Part shown: in pieces, positions 35,766-47,611 of the stretch | Layout of the letters: every line of letters begins with the position of its first letter | How positions within the stretch are numbered: position 1 is the stretch's first letter | Made by a program: the position numbers and the translations under genes | The notes under the pieces: generated by a model | Database searches by the model: none | Seen by the model: the letters and a program-made list of their open reading frames with translations, nothing else | Told to the model about the DNA's origin: nothing | NCBI RefSeq assembly: GCF_904063055.1 | Contig: NZ_CAJFCN010000016.1 | Span: 1-64,000, forward strand | Direction: 5' to 3' | DNA: 64,000 nucleotides | Origin: Pseudomonas paracarnis | GTDB taxonomy: Bacteria > Pseudomonadota > Gammaproteobacteria > Pseudomonadales > Pseudomonadaceae

Positions 35766-37337
35766 ATGAACCTGATCGAAATCCGCGACCTGTGCGTCGC
35801 CTTCAACGGCCAGACCGTCGTGCGCAACCTGAGCCTGGACGTGCGCCCTGGCGAGTGCCTGGCGCTGGTGGGCGAGTCGGGCTCGGGCAAGTCGGTGACG
35901 GCCCACTCTATCTTGCAACTGCTGCCGCAAGCCGGCACCGAAACCCTGGGTTCGATCAAGTATCGCGGCCAGGAACTGATCGGCGCCTCACCGAGTACCT
36001 TGCAAAAATTGCGCGGCAACCGCATTGCCATGATCTTCCAGGAGCCGATGACCTCCCTGAACCCCCTGCACAGCATCGAAAAGCAGATCGGCGAAACCCT
36101 GCTGCTGCACAAGGGCCTGGGCGGCAAGGCGGCGCAGGCGCGCATCCTCGAACTGCTGGAACTGGTGGGCATCCAGAAACCCCAGGAACGGCTCAAGGCC
36201 TACCCCCATCAATTGTCCGGCGGCCAGCGCCAGCGGGTGATGATCGCCATGGCCCTGGCCTGCGAGCCCGAGCTGCTGATTGCCGACGAGCCCACCACAG
36301 CGCTGGACGTGACGGTGCAGCGCAAGATCCTGTTGCTGCTCAAGTCCTTGCAACAACGCCTGGGCATGTCGCTGCTGCTGATCAGCCATGACCTCAACCT
36401 GGTACGCAGTATCGCCCAGCGGGTCTGCGTGATGCGTGCCGGCGAAATCGTCGAGCAGGCCGACTGCCAGGCCTTGTTCACCGCCCCCCAGCATCCCTAC
36501 AGCCGCCTGCTGCTGGATGCCGAGCCCTCGGGCGACGTGCTGTGCAGCGAGCCGCGTGAGACGGTACTGGAAGTGGATGACCTGAGCGTGCAATTCCCTC
36601 TCGGTGGCGGACTGTTCCGGGCCAAGACCTACCTGCGCGCAGTGGACGGCATCAGCCTCAGCGTGCAGCGCGGCAAGACCCTGGGGATTGTCGGCGAGTC
36701 CGGCTCCGGCAAGTCCACCTTGGGCCAGGCGATCCTGCGCTTGCTCGACTCCAGCGGCAGCATCCGCTTTCAGGGTGAAGCTCTGGACCCGCTCAACCAT
36801 CAGCAGATGCGCCCATGGCGCAAGCAGATGCAGGTGGTGTTCCAGGACCCCTATGGCAGCCTCAGCCCGCGCATGTCGGTGCAGCAGATCATCAGCGAGG
36901 GCCTGGAAGTGCATGCCCCGTGCAGCCTGGCCGACCGCGATGCGCAAGTGGTCCAGGTGCTCAAGGACGTGGGCCTCGACCCTGCCAGCCGACATCGCTA
37001 CCCCCATGAGTTTTCCGGTGGCCAGCGCCAACGCATCGCCATTGCCCGCGCCCTGGTACTCAAGCCAGCGCTGATGCTGCTCGACGAACCCACCTCGGCC
37101 CTGGACCGTACGGTGCAGAAACAAGTGGTGGCGCTGCTGCGCGAACTGCAGGACAAATACGGCCTGACCTACCTGTTTATCAGCCATGACCTGGCGGTGG
37201 TGCGCGCCATGGCCCATGACATGATCGTGGTCAAGGATGGCAAGGTGGTGGAGCGTGGCGCGAGCCATGAGGTGTTCGAATCGCCCCAACACCCGTACAC
37301 CAAAGAACTGCTGGCAGCAGCGCACATCCCTTTGTGA
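35766..37337 (+). CDS. yejF: Microcin C/peptide ABC importer ATPase YejF
   Basis: 523 residues with two complete ABC ATPase domains in one chain: two Walker A copies (G-E-S-G-S-G-K-S), two L/F-S-G-G-Q-R-Q-R signatures and two I-A-D-E-P or L-L-D-E-P Walker B motifs. Cytoplasmic motor for YejABE. Starts 10 bases after yejE. Confidence 0.94.
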   Translation: MNLIEIRDLCVAFNGQTVVRNLSLDVRPGECLALVGESGSGKSVTAHSILQLLPQAGTETLGSIKYRGQELIGASPSTLQKLRGNRIAMIFQEPMTSLNPLHSIEKQIGETLLLHKGLGGKAAQARILELLELVGIQKPQERLKAYPHQLSGGQRQRVMIAMALACEPELLIADEPTTALDVTVQRKILLLLKSLQQRLGMSLLLISHDLNLVRSIAQRVCVMRAGEIVEQADCQALFTAPQHPYSRLLLDAEPSGDVLCSEPRETVLEVDDLSVQFPLGGGLFRAKTYLRAVDGISLSVQRGKTLGIVGESGSGKSTLGQAILRLLDSSGSIRFQGEALDPLNHQQMRPWRKQMQVVFQDPYGSLSPRMSVQQIISEGLEVHAPCSLADRDAQVVQVLKDVGLDPASRHRYPHEFSGGQRQRIAIARALVLKPALMLLDEPTSALDRTVQKQVVALLRELQDKYGLTYLFISHDLAVVRAMAHDMIVVKDGKVVERGASHEVFESPQHPYTKELLAAAHIPL

Positions 37338-37342
37338 GGTGA

Positions 37343-37463
37343 GATTGTTCCCACGCTCTGCGTGGGAACACAACCCGAGACGCTCCGCGTCGTGCCCTGG
37401 CCCTACGCCAAGTGACGCAGAGCGTCACGGTAGGCATTCCCACGCAGAGCGTGGGAACGATCA
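37343..37463. repeat. Palindromic element, copy 1
   Basis: Starts with GTTCCCACGCTCTGCGTGGG, has inner gacgctccgcgtc- and gacgcagagcgtc-type palindromes, and ends with the inverted copy of its start. Between yejF and hbcR. Confidence 0.88.
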
Positions 37464-37482
37464 TTAACAGGATTCTGTACCC

Positions 37483-38873
<1,391 letters not shown>

Positions 38874-38874
<1 letters not shown>

Positions 38875-38889
38875 TCTCAAACAAGAGAC
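38874..38889. promoter_or_regulatory. Upstream dyad 1 (GTCTC-N6-GAGAC), candidate HbcR site
   Basis: GTCTC AAACAA GAGAC, overlapping the last base of the hbcR stop codon and about 220 bases upstream of the sigma54 promoter at 39097. Same pattern as the dyad at 39019. Confidence 0.6.
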
Positions 38890-38916
38890 GCAATTCCCAA
38901 TATCAAGACTTTCTTA

Positions 38917-39005
38917 TGTGGGAGCTGGCTCGCCTGCGATAGCGGTCTAACAGCGCCCTACAAGCCAGCTGAACCACCGCTATCGCAGGCAAGCCAGCTC
39001 CCACA
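38917..39005. repeat. Inverted REP pair (BIME-like)
   Basis: Two REP cores in opposite orientation (38917-38940 and 38982-39005) that could form a long hairpin. The pair sits between the two candidate activator dyads. Confidence 0.85.
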
Positions 39006-39018
39006 AGGATCTCCACTC

Positions 39019-39043
39019 GTCTCCAGATTGAGACTGCCGTCTC
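39019..39043. promoter_or_regulatory. Upstream dyad 2 (GTCTC-N6-GAGAC) plus a half-site
   Basis: GTCTC CAGATT GAGAC at 39019-39034, followed by another GTCTC at 39039-39043. About 65 bases upstream of the sigma54 promoter. Confidence 0.6.
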
Positions 39044-39096
39044 GAAAATCACTCTGAATCCACAGTAAATCCATATATATCAACAAGTTATAAATC

Positions 39097-39112
39097 TGGC
39101 ACACATCTCGCT
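39097..39112 (+). promoter_or_regulatory. Sigma54 promoter of the hydroxybutyrate operon
   Basis: TGGCACACATCTCGCT fits the -24/-12 pattern exactly (GG-N10-GC), 56 bases before the permease ATG. The gene upstream encodes a sigma54 activator. Confidence 0.82.
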
Positions 39113-39167
39113 ATAGCTTCCTCCCACAGCCTCATCCACAACAATAACAATCCGATGGAGACACACC

Positions 39168-40559
39168 ATGAGTGTGATCATTGCCCTGGCCGCGCTCGCG
39201 CTGCTGATGCTGGCCGCCTACCGTGGCTATAGCGTTATCCTGTTCGCCCCCATCGCCGCCCTTGGCGCGGTGCTGCTCACTGACCCGTCCGCCGTCGCCC
39301 CTGCCTTTACCGGGGTGTTCATGGAAAAGATGGTCGGTTTTATCAAGCTGTATTTCCCGGTATTCCTGCTCGGTGCGGTGTTCGGCAAGCTCATTGAGCT
39401 GTCGGGGTTTTCGCGCTCGATCGTCGCCGCCGCGATCCGCTTGCTCGGCACGCGCCAGGCGATGCTGGTGATTGTGCTGGTCTGCGCCCTGCTCACCTAC
39501 GGTGGCGTGTCGCTGTTCGTGGTGGTGTTTGCGGTGTACCCGTTCGCCGCCGAGATGTTCCGCCAGAGCAATATCCCCAAGCGCCTGATCCCGGCGACCA
39601 TCGCCCTCGGCGCCTTCTCGTTCACCATGGACGCCCTACCCGGTACGCCGCAGATTCAGAACATCATCCCCAGCACCTTCTTCAACACCACCGCCTGGGC
39701 GGCGCCGTGGCTAGGGCTGATCGGCACGATCTTCGTGTTTTGCGCCGGTATGCTCTACCTCGCACGCCAGCGTAACAAGGCCCAGCGTGCCGGTGAAGGC
39801 TATGGCACCGAGTTGCGCAATGAGCCGGAAACCGCCGACAACCTTGCCTTGCCCAACCCATGGCTCGCGTTGTCGCCGCTGATCCTGGTGGGGGTGATGA
39901 ACCTGTTGTTCACCCACTGGATCCCGCAGTGGTACGGCAAGACCCACAGCCTCAGCCTGCCGGGCATGAGCACGCCGGTGACCACGGAAATCGCCAAGCT
40001 CACCGCGATCTGGGCGGTGCAGGCGGCGTTGCTGGTGGGGATTATCGTGGTGCTGGTGTTCGGCTTCTCGGCGATCAGGAGCAAGCTGGCCGAAGGCAGT
40101 AAAAGTGCGGTCAGCGGTGCGCTGCTAGCGGCAATGAACACCGCCTCGGAATACGGCTTTGGCGCAGTAATCGCCTCGCTGCCAGGCTTTCTGGTACTGG
40201 CGGACTGGCTCAAGGGCATCCCCAACCCGCTGCTCAACGAAGCGATCACCGTGACCTTGCTGGCCGGTATCACCGGCTCCGCTTCCGGCGGCATGAGCAT
40301 CGCCCTCGCCGCGATGTCCGAGAGCTTTATTGCAGCCGCCCACGCGGCCAATATCCCCCTTGAGGTGCTGCACCGGGTCGCGGCCATGGCCAGCGGCGGC
40401 ATGGATACCCTGCCCCACAACGGCGCGGTGATCACCCTGCTGGCCGTCACCGGGCTGACCCACCGCGAAGCCTACAAGGACATTTTTGGCATCACGATCA
40501 TCAAGACCCTTGCGGTGTTCGTGGTGATCGGCACTTTCTACGCCACCGGCATTGTGTGA
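39168..40559 (+). CDS. GntP-family permease, probably for 3-hydroxybutyrate
   Basis: 463 residues, about 12 hydrophobic spans, GntP/gluconate-permease family. The context (hbcR-like activator before, 3-hydroxybutyrate dehydrogenase and acetoacetyl-CoA synthetase after) makes a short hydroxy acid such as 3-hydroxybutyrate the likely substrate. GATGGAGAC precedes the ATG. First gene of the sigma54-controlled operon. Confidence 0.85.
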   Translation: MSVIIALAALALLMLAAYRGYSVILFAPIAALGAVLLTDPSAVAPAFTGVFMEKMVGFIKLYFPVFLLGAVFGKLIELSGFSRSIVAAAIRLLGTRQAMLVIVLVCALLTYGGVSLFVVVFAVYPFAAEMFRQSNIPKRLIPATIALGAFSFTMDALPGTPQIQNIIPSTFFNTTAWAAPWLGLIGTIFVFCAGMLYLARQRNKAQRAGEGYGTELRNEPETADNLALPNPWLALSPLILVGVMNLLFTHWIPQWYGKTHSLSLPGMSTPVTTEIAKLTAIWAVQAALLVGIIVVLVFGFSAIRSKLAEGSKSAVSGALLAAMNTASEYGFGAVIASLPGFLVLADWLKGIPNPLLNEAITVTLLAGITGSASGGMSIALAAMSESFIAAAHAANIPLEVLHRVAAMASGGMDTLPHNGAVITLLAVTGLTHREAYKDIFGITIIKTLAVFVVIGTFYATGIV

Positions 40560-40566
40560 GGTTTTC

Positions 40567-41340
40567 ATGACAACTTTGAATGGCAAGACCGCCCTGGTCA
40601 CCGGCTCCACCAGCGGCATCGGCTTAGGGATTGCCCTGAGCCTGGCCAAGGCCGGCGCCAACCTGATTCTCAACGGCTTCGGCGACGCCAGCGCGGTGAT
40701 CGCCCAGGTACAGGCGTTTGGCGGCAAGGTCGGGCATCACCCGGCAGACGTCAGCGACCCCGCGCAAATCGCCGACATGCTCGCCTACGCCGAGCGCGAG
40801 TTCGGTGGCGTGGACATCCTGGTCAACAATGCCGGTATCCAGCATGTGGCAGCGGTAGAAGACTTCCCTGTGGAGCGCTGGGATTCGATCATCGCCATCA
40901 ACCTGTCCTCGGTGTTCCACAGCACACGCCTGAGCTTGCCGGGCATGAAGGCCAAGGGCTGGGGGCGCATCGTCAATATCGCCTCGGTGCATGGGCGAGT
41001 CGGCTCAGTGGGCAAGGCGGCGTATGTGGCGGCCAAACATGGGGTGATCGGCCTCACCAAGGTGGTGGGCCTGGAAACCGCCACCAGCAATGTCACCTGC
41101 AACGCCATCTGCCCGGGCTGGGTGCTGACGCCGCTGGTGCAGAAGCAGATTGATGATCGCGTGGCTACCGGGGTCGACCCACAGCAAGCGCAGCAGGATC
41201 TCCTGGCGGAGAAACAGCCGTCGCTGGAGTTTGTGACGCCGTCGCAGCTCGGGGAGCTGGTGTTGTTCTTGTGCAGTGAAGCCGGTGCCCAGGTGCGCGG
41301 CGCGGCCTGGAACATCGATGGTGGCTGGCTGGCCCAGTAA
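40567..41340 (+). CDS. bdhA: 3-hydroxybutyrate dehydrogenase
   Basis: 257 residues from the ATG at 40567 (GAGG upstream; an earlier in-frame ATG overlaps the permease gene). Short-chain dehydrogenase with cofactor motif T-G-S-T-S-G-I-G-L-G, N-N-A-G-I-Q, and catalytic Y-x-x-x-K in A-Y-V-A-A-K. It oxidises D-3-hydroxybutyrate to acetoacetate with NAD. Starts 7 bases after the permease stop. Confidence 0.9.
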   Translation: MTTLNGKTALVTGSTSGIGLGIALSLAKAGANLILNGFGDASAVIAQVQAFGGKVGHHPADVSDPAQIADMLAYAEREFGGVDILVNNAGIQHVAAVEDFPVERWDSIIAINLSSVFHSTRLSLPGMKAKGWGRIVNIASVHGRVGSVGKAAYVAAKHGVIGLTKVVGLETATSNVTCNAICPGWVLTPLVQKQIDDRVATGVDPQQAQQDLLAEKQPSLEFVTPSQLGELVLFLCSEAGAQVRGAAWNIDGGWLAQ

Positions 41341-41349
41341 ACCCGTGAT

Positions 41350-41454
41350 GATCGTTCCCACGCTCTGCGTGGGCACGCAGACCGGGGCGCTCCGCGCCCC
41401 AAAAGTGGACGCAGAGCGTCCAGTCAGGCATTCCCACGCGAAGCGTGGGAACGA
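41350..41454. repeat. Palindromic element, copy 2
   Basis: Same terminal and inner palindromes as copy 1, with the variant inner sequence ggggcgctccgcgccc. It sits inside the operon, between the dehydrogenase and the synthetase genes. Confidence 0.88.
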
Positions 41455-41467
41455 GAAGAGGCAGCTT

Positions 41468-43423
<1,956 letters not shown>

Positions 43424-43561
43424 ATGAAAGGTTTCAGCGCTGACACGGCGTTTTGAAGAAAAACCCTCAAGGCATGCTATTTTTCCGGGGTAGCCACCCG
43501 TTGTCGTTCCTTGGGACAATGGGTGTTGTCATTTTTCAAAGCGTCAGGCTCAGGGCTTTTT

Positions 43562-46099
43562 ATGAATGGAACATCCACCGGTAGCGAAGCCGCTGCATTG
43601 ATCAGGCGGCTGGACTGGGCGCAAAGCCCCCTCGGTGAGGCCAGTGAGTGGCCGCAAAGCCTGCGCACTGCTGTCGATATCGTCGTGCATTCACCCATGC
43701 CAATGGTGCTGCTGTGGGGCCCACACCTCATACAACTCTATAACGATGGCTTTGCCCACCTGATAGGCGGCAAGCACCCCGGCGCTCTGGGCCAGCCGGC
43801 GCACCACACTTGGCCCGAACTGGAAAGCTTCGCCGCGCCGGTCTACGACGCCGTGCTCGGCGGCCAGGTGCGCACCTTCAGCGAGCAACGCTTTGTGCTG
43901 CAACGCGAGGGCCGCGACACCGAGATATGGCTCGACCTGACCTACAGCCCGGTGCGCGATGAAAGCTGCCGGGTGGCCGGCATCCTGGTCACGGCCATTG
44001 AAACCAATGAGCGGCGCAGCAAAACCCTCGAACTGCAACAGCGCTCCGAAGCCAGCCTCAAGGCACAGCACAACACCGAGCAGCGCCTGCAACTGGCACT
44101 GGCGGCCACCGACGCGGTAGGCACCTGGGACTGGGATATCGGCGAAGACCGTTTCATCGCCGACGCCCATTTCGCCTACCTGCATGGCGTCGACCCCAAC
44201 GATTCGAGCCTGCTGCCCATCAGCGCCTACCTGCATGGTGTGCACCCTGAGGACCGGGGAACGGTGACGCGCAGCATCAAGCATTGCATTACCCATGGCA
44301 CCGAATACGCCGAGGAGTATCGCTTGCTGCAAGCCGACGGCCAGGTGCGCTGGGTGTTCGCCCGTGGCCGCTGCTACAAGGATCAACAGGGCCGGCCTGC
44401 GCGTTTCCTCGGCGCCGCGCTGGACCTCACCGAGCGTAAAAACACCGAGCAAGCCCTGCGCCAGAGCCAGACTGAGCTGCAACTGATCATCAACGCCATG
44501 CCGGTGTTGATCGGCTACGTTGACCACGACCAGCGCTTTCGCCTCAACAACAGCGCTTACCTGGACTGGTACGGCAAGACGCCCCAGGAGCTGTACGGCA
44601 AAACCATCCGCGAAGTACTTGGCGACGAGGTGTATGCCGGGCGCGCAGACAAGATTGCCGCCGCGCTCAAGGGCAAGGCGTGCAGCTTCATGACGGTGAC
44701 GCCTCATCGCGATGGCCGCCCGCGCCATGCACTGATGAAGTACCTGCCGCGCTTTAGCAGTGACGGTTCGGTGAATGGTTTCTACATCTTTGTGATCGAC
44801 GAGACCGAACGCAAGCTCACCGAAGAAGCCCTGCGCCACCTCAACGAGAACCTTGAAGAACGCGTGGCCCAGCGCACCCAGGCGCTGGCCGAAGCCAACC
44901 AGCGCCTGCAAAACGAGATGTTCGAGCGCGAGCGTGCCGAAGATGCCCTGCGCCATGCGCAGAAGATGGAAGCGGTCGGCCAGCTCACCGGCGGTATCGC
45001 CCATGACTTCAACAACATGCTCACCGGCATCATCGGCAGCCTCGACCTGATGCAGCGTTACATTGCAGCCGGACGCAGCGACGATATCGGCCGTTTTGCC
45101 GATGCCGCCGTGTCCTCCGCCCACCGCGCCGCCGCCCTCACCCACCGGCTGCTGGCGTTCTCGCGACGCCAGTCGCTGGACCGTCGCCCCACCGACCCCA
45201 ACCAACTGGTGGCGTCCCTGGAAGACCTGTTCCGGCGCACCAAGGGCGCGCATATCGAACTCAAGGTAAAACTGGGCAAGGACACCTGGCCGGTGAACAC
45301 CGATGCCAGCCAATTGGAAAACGCCCTGCTCAACCTGGTGATCAACGCCCGCGACGCCATGCCCGACGGCGGCGAGCTGCTGATCGAAACCGCCAACAGT
45401 TACCTGGACGGCACCGACATCACCACCCTGGAACCGGTCAAGGCTGGCGACTATGTGATGCTTGGCGTGAGCGACAACGGCAGCGGCATGGCGCCGAAAA
45501 TCCTCGCCAAGGCGTTCGACCCGTTCTTCACCACCAAACCCATCGGCCAAGGCACTGGCCTTGGGTTGTCGATGATCTACGGTTTTGCCCAGCAATCCGG
45601 CGGCCACGTGACCATCCAGAGCGAACCGGGCCAGGGCACCTGCGTGCGCCTGTACCTGCCGCGTTTGTATGGCACCGCACTGGAAAGCAGCCTGCCTACC
45701 AGCCTGACCGAAGCCCCCGTGGCCCTGGCCGGTGAAGCGGTGGTGGTGGTCGAGGACGACCCGGCGGTGCGTATGCTGGTGGTCAATGTACTCGACGAAC
45801 TGGGCTATACCGCTCACCAGGCGGCGGATGCGCGTGCGGCGCTGCCGTTGCTGGAATCGGATTTGCGCGTGGACTTGCTGGTGACCGACGTTGGCTTGCC
45901 CGGCATGAACGGCCGGCAACTGGCGGAAATCGCCCGCCAGCATCGCCCCGGCCTGCGCGTGCTGTTCATGACCGGTTATGCCGAGAAAGCCGCCGAACGC
46001 CAGGGGTTCCTGGAGGACGGCATGGACATGGTCGCCAAGCCTTTTTCCGTTGACCTGTTGGCCAACAAAATCCGTAGCATGATCGGCGTCGAGGCCTGA
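43562..46099 (+). CDS. Hybrid sensor histidine kinase with PAS domains and receiver
   Basis: 845 residues from the ATG at 43562 (GGG-rich ribosome-binding site; 17 extra upstream codons rejected). Three PAS-type sensor regions (~30-150, ~175-300, ~310-435), a coiled linker (~440-470), a dimerisation domain with H-D-F-N-N phospho-acceptor His481, an ATPase domain with N-A-R-D-A, D-N-G-S-G-M and G-T-G-L-G-L-S, and a C-terminal receiver with phospho-Asp776 (V-T-D-V-G-L-P-G). No membrane span, so cytoplasmic. No response regulator is adjacent; signal and output are unknown. Confidence 0.9.
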   Translation: MNGTSTGSEAAALIRRLDWAQSPLGEASEWPQSLRTAVDIVVHSPMPMVLLWGPHLIQLYNDGFAHLIGGKHPGALGQPAHHTWPELESFAAPVYDAVLGGQVRTFSEQRFVLQREGRDTEIWLDLTYSPVRDESCRVAGILVTAIETNERRSKTLELQQRSEASLKAQHNTEQRLQLALAATDAVGTWDWDIGEDRFIADAHFAYLHGVDPNDSSLLPISAYLHGVHPEDRGTVTRSIKHCITHGTEYAEEYRLLQADGQVRWVFARGRCYKDQQGRPARFLGAALDLTERKNTEQALRQSQTELQLIINAMPVLIGYVDHDQRFRLNNSAYLDWYGKTPQELYGKTIREVLGDEVYAGRADKIAAALKGKACSFMTVTPHRDGRPRHALMKYLPRFSSDGSVNGFYIFVIDETERKLTEEALRHLNENLEERVAQRTQALAEANQRLQNEMFERERAEDALRHAQKMEAVGQLTGGIAHDFNNMLTGIIGSLDLMQRYIAAGRSDDIGRFADAAVSSAHRAAALTHRLLAFSRRQSLDRRPTDPNQLVASLEDLFRRTKGAHIELKVKLGKDTWPVNTDASQLENALLNLVINARDAMPDGGELLIETANSYLDGTDITTLEPVKAGDYVMLGVSDNGSGMAPKILAKAFDPFFTTKPIGQGTGLGLSMIYGFAQQSGGHVTIQSEPGQGTCVRLYLPRLYGTALESSLPTSLTEAPVALAGEAVVVVEDDPAVRMLVVNVLDELGYTAHQAADARAALPLLESDLRVDLLVTDVGLPGMNGRQLAEIARQHRPGLRVLFMTGYAEKAAERQGFLEDGMDMVAKPFSVDLLANKIRSMIGVEA

Positions 46100-46142
46100 G
46101 TTCAGGCATAATCGCGCGCCGTCGCACAGCTGGTAGAGCCCC

Positions 46143-46418
46143 ATGAAAGCCCAAGCCCGTCATATCCTGGTGAAAACCAGCGAAGAAGCCGAACAACTCA
46201 AGCAGCGTATTGCCAAAGGCGAAGCCTTTGATGTGCTGGCCAAGAAGTACTCCACCTGCCCGTCGGGCAAACGCGGTGGTGACCTGGGCGAAGTGCGGCC
46301 CGGGCAGATGGTGGGGGCGATTGATGCGGTGATCTTCAAGAAACCGGTGAAAGTGGTGCACGGGCCGATCAAGAGCAAGTTTGGCTATCACCTGGTGCAG
46401 GTGTTTTACCGCGATTGA
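46143..46418 (+). CDS. Second parvulin-type peptidyl-prolyl isomerase
   Basis: 91 residues, one rotamase domain: A-R-H-I-L-V, C-P-S-G-K-R-G-G-D-L-G, and F-G-Y-H-L-V-Q-V. No signal peptide. More basic than the ppiC product at 31404 but clearly paralogous. Stands alone between the hybrid kinase and repeats. Confidence 0.9.
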   Translation: MKAQARHILVKTSEEAEQLKQRIAKGEAFDVLAKKYSTCPSGKRGGDLGEVRPGQMVGAIDAVIFKKPVKVVHGPIKSKFGYHLVQVFYRD

Positions 46419-46438
46419 GTGGATGGCTTCAGTCCGCT

Positions 46439-46462
46439 ATCGCAGGCAAGCCAGCTCCCACA
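46439..46462. repeat. Single REP core
   Basis: atcgcaggcaagccagctcc followed by caca; directly before palindromic element copy 3. Confidence 0.8.
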
Positions 46463-46465
46463 TCC

Positions 46466-46573
46466 GATCGTTCCCACGCTCTGCGTGGGAATGCCTCACT
46501 GGACGCTCTGCGTCCGTTTCTGGGACGCGGAGCGTCCCGGGCTGCGCTCCCACGCAGAGCGTGGGAACGATCA
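46466..46573. repeat. Palindromic element, copy 3
   Basis: Starts GATCGTTCCCACGCTCTGCG and ends with the inverted complement. It lies between convergent genes (parvulin and KDG kinase), where it could stop transcription from both sides. Confidence 0.9.
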
Positions 46574-46577
46574 GTGA

Positions 46578-47483
46578 TCATCTCGGTATCAGCGCCCCCG
46601 GCACCTGAATCACCCGGCTCGCCAACCGATGCCCCGCCAGTGCGGCGTCTTGGGGCGAACCACCGTTGAGCCGACTGGCCAGATACGCCGCACTGAACGA
46701 ATCCCCCGCCGCCGTGGTGTCCACCACCTTCTCCACTTTCAACGCCGGCACCGCAAAGCGCTCGCCCGCGCAACGAATCAAGCACGCATCCGCTCCCCGC
46801 TTGAGCACCACTTCTGCAATCGAGGGATACGCCGCAAACACCTGCTCGCTATCCTCATAGCCGAACAACGCGCGTTCGTCATCCTCGGTGAGCAAGGCAA
46901 TGTCCACTGCGGCCAACACCCTGCGATACGCCTCACGGGCCGTTTGCACATCGGCCCACAGCCTGGGCCGGTAGTTGTTATCGAACACCACCTTGGCGCC
47001 ACGCTGGCGGGCTTCGATCAGCGCCTGCAGTAAGCGCTCACGCCCGATGTCTCCCAGCACCGCCAGGGTAATGCCACTGAAATACACCACGTCATAGCCC
47101 GGCAATGCCGCCAGGACCGGCTCGGCGGCAGGCGTGGTGAAGCAGTCGCGCACGGCCGCTTCGTTGCGCCAGTAGAGGAATTTACGTTCGCCCTGGGCAT
47201 CAGTCTGGATGCAATACAAGCCCGGCAGGCGCCCAGGCAGACGCTGGACCCTGCCCAGGCCAAGGCCTTCGGCGTGCCAATGCTCGCACATGGCATCGCT
47301 GAAGCTGTCATCGCCCAGGGCGGTGACGTAGTCAACGCTGCCGGCATCGCCCAGCTCGCGACGCAGGTACACCGCAGTGTTCAGGGTGTCGCCGCCGAAG
47401 CTCTGGTGCAGGCTGCCATCGGCGCGGTGTTGCAGTTCGATCATGCATTCGCCGATGAGGGCGATGCGGGGGTGGGTGTTCAT
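46578..47483 (-). CDS. kdgK: 2-keto-3-deoxygluconate kinase (PfkB family)
   Basis: 301 residues from the ATG at 47483; 19 upstream codons in the same frame come from a REP and were rejected. PfkB-family sugar kinase with G-G-D-T-L-N near the N terminus and the C-terminal catalytic A-A-G-D-S-F-S-A-A-Y. It phosphorylates 2-keto-3-deoxygluconate to KDPG, entering the Entner-Doudoroff route. It ends a minus-strand locus whose upstream PLP enzyme could make its substrate from an amino sugar acid. Confidence 0.85.
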   Translation of the reverse strand: MNTHPRIALIGECMIELQHRADGSLHQSFGGDTLNTAVYLRRELGDAGSVDYVTALGDDSFSDAMCEHWHAEGLGLGRVQRLPGRLPGLYCIQTDAQGERKFLYWRNEAAVRDCFTTPAAEPVLAALPGYDVVYFSGITLAVLGDIGRERLLQALIEARQRGAKVVFDNNYRPRLWADVQTAREAYRRVLAAVDIALLTEDDERALFGYEDSEQVFAAYPSIAEVVLKRGADACLIRCAGERFAVPALKVEKVVDTTAAGDSFSAAYLASRLNGGSPQDAALAGHRLASRVIQVPGALIPR

Positions 47484-47514
47484 GGCAAAGTTCTCAGGTG
47501 TGCTGGAGGGCCCC

Positions 47515-47597
47515 ATCGCGGGCAAGCCCGACTCCCACATTCGACTGCATTCCTTCAGTTAAAACGCGGTCACTGTGGGAGCTGGCTTGCCTGCAAT
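47515..47597. repeat. Inverted REP pair (BIME-like)
   Basis: atcgcgggcaagcccgactc and, inverted, tgtgggagctggcttgcctg, about 37 bases apart. Between kdgK and the PLP enzyme gene. Confidence 0.8.
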
Positions 47598-47611
47598 AGC
47601 CGCGACTCGGT

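Noticed and set aside
37343..37463. The palindromic element as a CRISPR or simple terminator
   Set aside because: Copies are far apart with no spacers, and their bipartite palindromic layout with conserved ends exceeds a plain terminator; no T-run follows.
38881..39160. A small RNA gene between hbcR and the permease gene
   Set aside because: The structure is explained by a REP pair, activator dyads and a sigma54 promoter; nothing else suggests a transcript.
43691..46144. An 817-codon open frame opposite the hybrid histidine kinase
   Set aside because: Antisense shadow; all kinase and receiver motifs are on the plus strand.
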